A DNA stretch of 64,000 nucleotides from Mycolicibacterium hodleri (lineage in GTDB: Bacteria; Actinomycetota; Actinomycetes; Mycobacteriales; Mycobacteriaceae): positions 186,285 through 250,284 of the forward strand of contig NZ_JACKTL010000036.1 in NCBI RefSeq assembly GCF_025822245.1, read 5' to 3'. The notes below the pieces were generated by a model. That model had not been told where the DNA came from, did no database searches, and saw only the letters and a program-made list of their open reading frames with translations. Below are positions 61,313-64,000 of this stretch, one piece after another (the first letter of the stretch is position 1; every line of letters begins with the position of its first letter). The position numbers and the translations under genes are program-made.

Positions 61313-61840
61313 CTAGTCCCGTCCGAACGTCATCCGGGACAGCATCCGGTCTCGCAGCGTCAGCGTGTGAAGCAGCACCGCGCTGACGTGAGCGATGATC
61401 ACGACCACCAACAGGTACGCCAGTACCGAATGGGTCTGCCGTAGCGCGAAGAAGACGTCGGCGTCGGCGGGTGCGATGCGGGGCAGCCGGAACAGGCCGA
61501 ACACCTCGACGGGTCGACTCTCCGCCGACACCATCGCCCAGCCGACGAGCGGCTGCGCCAGCAGCAGGGCGTACATCGACAGCTCGGAGCCGACGACGAG
61601 GGCGTGCTCGAACCCGCCGACCGTGTCCGGCAGGGGTGGAGTGCGATGGGTGAACCGGTTGGCCGCGCGGACCACGACGACCACCAGGATGACGACGCCC
61701 AGCGTCATGTGCACACCGACCAACGCCGCATAGGAGTCCAGCGAGTTCACCATCACGAACCCGACGAGCAGCGCAGAGAACACCAGCAGTGCGGTCAGCC
61801 AGTGCAGGAGGCGGGTCCGCAGCGGATAGCGGATGGTCAT
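61313..61840 (-). CDS. Cytochrome b561-type membrane protein
   Basis: 175 residues from ATG 61840, overlapping the catalase-like gene's stop (ATGA). Four membrane helices are visible with haem-ligand His candidates in LLHWLTALLVF, VGVHMTLGVVI and the last helix pair (LRQTHSVLAYLL, AHVSAVLLHTL). This is the diheme cytochrome b561 pattern. It would pass electrons from the quinol pool across the membrane to the exported catalase-like peroxidase encoded immediately upstream; the two genes are often found together. Confidence 0.85.
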   Translation of the reverse strand: MTIRYPLRTRLLHWLTALLVFSALLVGFVMVNSLDSYAALVGVHMTLGVVILVVVVVRAANRFTHRTPPLPDTVGGFEHALVVGSELSMYALLLAQPLVGWAMVSAESRPVEVFGLFRLPRIAPADADVFFALRQTHSVLAYLLVVVIIAHVSAVLLHTLTLRDRMLSRMTFGRD

Positions 61841-62928
61841 GACACCTCTCCCACCTGCACCGCGGACGCGGACTTGGGCTCGCCGGTGCGTGCCCGGTAG
61901 GACGCCGCGTACACCGACGAACGAGCGCTCAGCAGCGGATCGTCGGTCGGTTCGATGCCCGGCGGAAGGACCAGCGGGTCGAAGTTGACGTCGCGGGCGT
62001 TGCCCGGCGCCTCGGTCTCGGCACCGGTCAGAGTGAGCGTGCCGGCGTCGACGACCCGCCGCTCGGGCGGCCACGGCAGCGTCGCATCCGTCAGCGGGTC
62101 CGGCGGTTCGCCCACCACCAGGTGCAGTCGCCAGCTCAGTGGACCGGTCCGCAGTTGCCGCACCAACGCGTCGAACAGGCCGTCGTCACCCGCCGTCGAC
62201 GGGAGGGCCGCCTGCAGTGGCGTGAACGACCATCGCACCGGGGTGCGCCGCCCGGCGGCGTCGACGACGTAGAACGCGTTGAGGCCGGAGAATGTGCTGT
62301 CGGCGAATCCCGGTGTCGGCGGGTGATTCTTGATGACGGCCATCGCGGCCGCGGTCTCGGGGTGCTTGGCCAGGAAGGCGGCCATTGCCGCCGGGTCGGG
62401 CTTGCCGGTGCCGGCGACGGTCGCCGAGGCCAGCAGCCGGTCGTAGAACCCGCGTGGCGAATTGTCGGGGAACACGGGCAGATTCAGCATCGCCGTGCGC
62501 CACTGGTCCGCCCCCGGCAGCCCGAAGGCCAGACCGAGACCACGCGCCGCCGACGGCGTGTCGGCCATGAACGGGTCCCCGCCGGACAGGGAGAACCGGC
62601 CCGTCACGGGGGTGCGCACCCGGCCGAAGACCGCCGCGGACGACAGCTCGGCGCCGTTGCCGTTGCCGTCGAAGTATCCGGTGACGGCCACGCCCTTGGC
62701 GTGATTCTTGCGAAAACCTGGGTGGTTGCCGAAGACGGCTCGGAACCCGTCGACGAAGGTCTGTCGGGTGAACGCACCGCCGCCGCCGACCCATCCGTTC
62801 GCGAACGCCACGGAGCCGAGGTCGACGGCGACGAAGGCGCCCACGGCGCCGAGGCCGATCAGAATCGACCGTCGGGACACCGGGGTCCCGCGCCAATTCA
62901 GCGCGGGGGTGGAGCGATCGCGTGCCAT
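61837..62928 (-). CDS. Tat-exported catalase-related peroxidase (SrpA-like)
   Basis: 363 residues from ATG 62928. Residues about 17-45 hold a twin-arginine signal (VSRRSILIGLGAVGAF), so the haem enzyme should be exported folded. The mature part is a minimal catalase fold of about 310 residues. NHAKGVAVTGYFDGNGNGAELS contains the distal His region, and SVYAASYRAR at the end holds the haem-ligand Tyr. Such mini-catalases usually act as peroxidases with an organic or protein electron donor. The partner cytochrome b561 gene follows with a 4-bp overlap. Confidence 0.86.
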   Translation of the reverse strand: MARDRSTPALNWRGTPVSRRSILIGLGAVGAFVAVDLGSVAFANGWVGGGGAFTRQTFVDGFRAVFGNHPGFRKNHAKGVAVTGYFDGNGNGAELSSAAVFGRVRTPVTGRFSLSGGDPFMADTPSAARGLGLAFGLPGADQWRTAMLNLPVFPDNSPRGFYDRLLASATVAGTGKPDPAAMAAFLAKHPETAAAMAVIKNHPPTPGFADSTFSGLNAFYVVDAAGRRTPVRWSFTPLQAALPSTAGDDGLFDALVRQLRTGPLSWRLHLVVGEPPDPLTDATLPWPPERRVVDAGTLTLTGAETEAPGNARDVNFDPLVLPPGIEPTDDPLLSARSSVYAASYRARTGEPKSASAVQVGEVS

Positions 62929-62987
62929 GCCCCCATCATGGGAGGGTGCGCCTCCGCTGTCCTCACCGGTAGCCTGCGCGCCGTCCC

Positions 62988-62999
62988 CCTGCTAGCAGG
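62988..62999. repeat. Perfect palindrome between the oxidoreductase and catalase genes
   Basis: CCTGCTAGCAGG is a perfect 12-bp palindrome in the 81-bp gap. Being downstream of the oxidoreductase gene and upstream of the catalase gene, it could be an operator for the latter or part of a terminator. Confidence 0.35.
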
Positions 63000-63009
63000 A
63001 ATGCCCCGC

Positions 63010-64000
63010 TCAGGCTCCCGTGATCGACTCGCGCGAGACCATCTCCACCGCGACGGGTCGGCCCGACTCCAGCGAGGCGACACCCGCCGCGCACACCGCT
63101 GCCGCGGCGTAGCCGTCCCAGGCGCCCGGCCCGTCGACGTTCACCCCGGAGCGCACCGCGTCGACCCAGCGCTGGATCTCCACGTCGTAGGCCAGGCCGA
63201 AGCGTTCCTTGAAGCTTGGGGTGATCTGCCCGCCCCAGTGCCCCGGCGCGCTCTTGCGCAGCAGTCCGACGTCGAGGCCGATCATCGCACTGCCCAATTC
63301 GCCCACGACCTCGGTGCGGACCTCGTAGGCGACACCGGTGGTGACGAACACCTCGACGTCCACGTGCTTGCCCGTGGCGGTCGTGAAGATGGCGATCTGT
63401 GGGTCCTGAAGACCCTGCGGTGCACTGGGATTGGCGGCCGGCTTGATGATCTGAACCTGGGTGATCTCCTCGTCGAACAGGAAGCGCGTCACGTCGACCT
63501 CGTGAACGAGCGAGTCCTTGACGATCATGGAGCTGTCGAAGTTCGGTGGCACGACGGGGTTGCGGTGTGCGCAGTGCATGACCAGTGGCGTGCCGAGTTG
63601 GCCGTCGGCCAGCAGTGCCTTCAACGCCACGTACTCGGCGTCGAAGCGGCGCATGAAACCGACCTGGATCAACCGCTTGCCGAGCTCGGCCTCGCGCTTG
63701 ACCACCTCCAGCGACGTCGCCACGTCGGTGGTCAGCGGCTTCTCGCACATCACCGGCTTGCCGTGCTCCAGGCAGGCGAGGAGTTGCTTCTCGTGGGTGG
63801 TGCCGGGGGTGGCGAGCACGACGGCGTCGACCTCGGCGTCGGCGATCGCGTCGAGCGGATCGGTGATCGCGCGGCAGCCGGGGATGGTCGCGGCAAGCTG
63901 CTCGGCCTTCTCGGTCACGTAGTCGTTGACGACGGTGACCCGGGCACCGGCGATCTTGGAACCGATGCGGGCGACGTGGTCGGCGCCCATCATTCCGACG
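63010..64000 (-). CDS. iolG: Gfo/Idh/MocA-family oxidoreductase, inositol 2-dehydrogenase-like (5' end cut by window)
   Basis: About 330 codons are visible; the frame continues past the window edge, where the N-terminal part of the Rossmann glycine motif (VGMMGADHV) begins. CEKPL near residue 90 contains the family's catalytic Lys, and the QVGFMRRFDAEYVALK, CAHRNPVVP and DSLVHEVDVTRFL segments include the conserved Asp/His pair used by inositol dehydrogenases. It would oxidise myo-inositol or a related polyol with NAD. No other iol gene is visible, because it is the last gene in the window. Confidence 0.82.
   Translation of the reverse strand, partial: VGMMGADHVARIGSKIAGARVTVVNDYVTEKAEQLAATIPGCRAITDPLDAIADAEVDAVVLATPGTTHEKQLLACLEHGKPVMCEKPLTTDVATSLEVVKREAELGKRLIQVGFMRRFDAEYVALKALLADGQLGTPLVMHCAHRNPVVPPNFDSSMIVKDSLVHEVDVTRFLFDEEITQVQIIKPAANPSAPQGLQDPQIAIFTTATGKHVDVEVFVTTGVAYEVRTEVVGELGSAMIGLDVGLLRKSAPGHWGGQITPSFKERFGLAYDVEIQRWVDAVRSGVNVDGPGAWDGYAAAAVCAAGVASLESGRPVAVEMVSRESITGA

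Overview
The window looks like chromosome of a fast-growing, environmental member of the Mycobacteriaceae (Mycolicibacterium type). It is uniformly GC-rich and gene-dense, with frequent GTG starts and 4-bp gene overlaps. Mycobacterial signatures include BfrA next to GlnA3, a close CYP124 homologue, a TetR/monooxygenase/NrdF2 block, a mycolic-acid methyltransferase relative, a 13E12-type HNH protein, an IdeR iron box, KstR-like boxes and NrdR boxes. Family calls rest on motif reading and memory of related proteins; no database search was run. No tRNA, rRNA, CRISPR array or insertion sequence was recognised.

Region 1-9 kb: the 5' part of an MscS-type channel gene follows a membrane adenylyl/guanylyl cyclase whose catalytic residues are largely lost. 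Then come a DUF1810 protein, a GH13 hydrolase, a rhomboid-like/nucleoside-deaminase fusion, and a TetR / DUF3533 membrane protein / TPR protein operon with a near-palindromic operator. Region 9-13.6 kb: a GntR regulator, an allophanate-hydrolase-like amidase, a biuret-hydrolase-like cysteine hydrolase and an NCS2 permease form a probable urea-derivative nitrogen operon with a perfect operator palindrome. A 23-bp tandem repeat copies the 3' end of the permease gene.

Region 13.6-20.5 kb: an FAD monooxygenase diverges from a TetR gene across a perfect inverted repeat. A thioesterase under a KstR-type box, a FUSC protein, and an EthD / PPOX / enoyl-CoA hydratase run follow. Region 20.5-25.8 kb: bfd and bfrA diverge from an IdeR box, and bfd is preceded by a coupled 35-residue leader ORF carrying a hairpin. 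Then come a VOC pseudogene with an internal deletion, a second KstR-type box before an AhpD-like gene, glnA3 and a 13E12 HNH gene. Region 25.8-42 kb holds lipid and xenobiotic oxidation genes: amidohydrolase, SDRs, an exported dienelactone hydrolase, CYP124, two Baeyer-Villiger monooxygenases, an F420/LLM enzyme, a methyltransferase and a geranylgeranyl-reductase-type flavoprotein. It also holds a chimeric, truncated mycolate methyltransferase and nrdF2 behind two NrdR boxes.

Region 42-60 kb is the most striking part. Two divergent operons leave one 296-bp promoter region. The left one encodes an acyl-CoA-dehydrogenase-like protein, an SsuD-like monooxygenase and an MFS transporter. The right one is a 14-kb, 12-gene chain with seven consecutive-type 4-bp stop/start overlaps. 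It encodes a complete peptide-type (family 5) ABC importer with a fused double ATPase, two DszC/SfnB-like flavoproteins, four luciferase-like monooxygenases (two of DszA/NtaA type) and two aldo-keto reductases. The simplest model is import and oxidative C-S (or C-N) cleavage of a small organic molecule to scavenge sulfur (or nitrogen), with the released carbonyl reduced by the aldo-keto reductases. No flavin reductase is encoded here. Region 60-64 kb: an alcohol dehydrogenase, a Tat-exported mini-catalase with its cytochrome b561 partner, and the 3' part of an inositol-dehydrogenase-like gene cut by the window edge.
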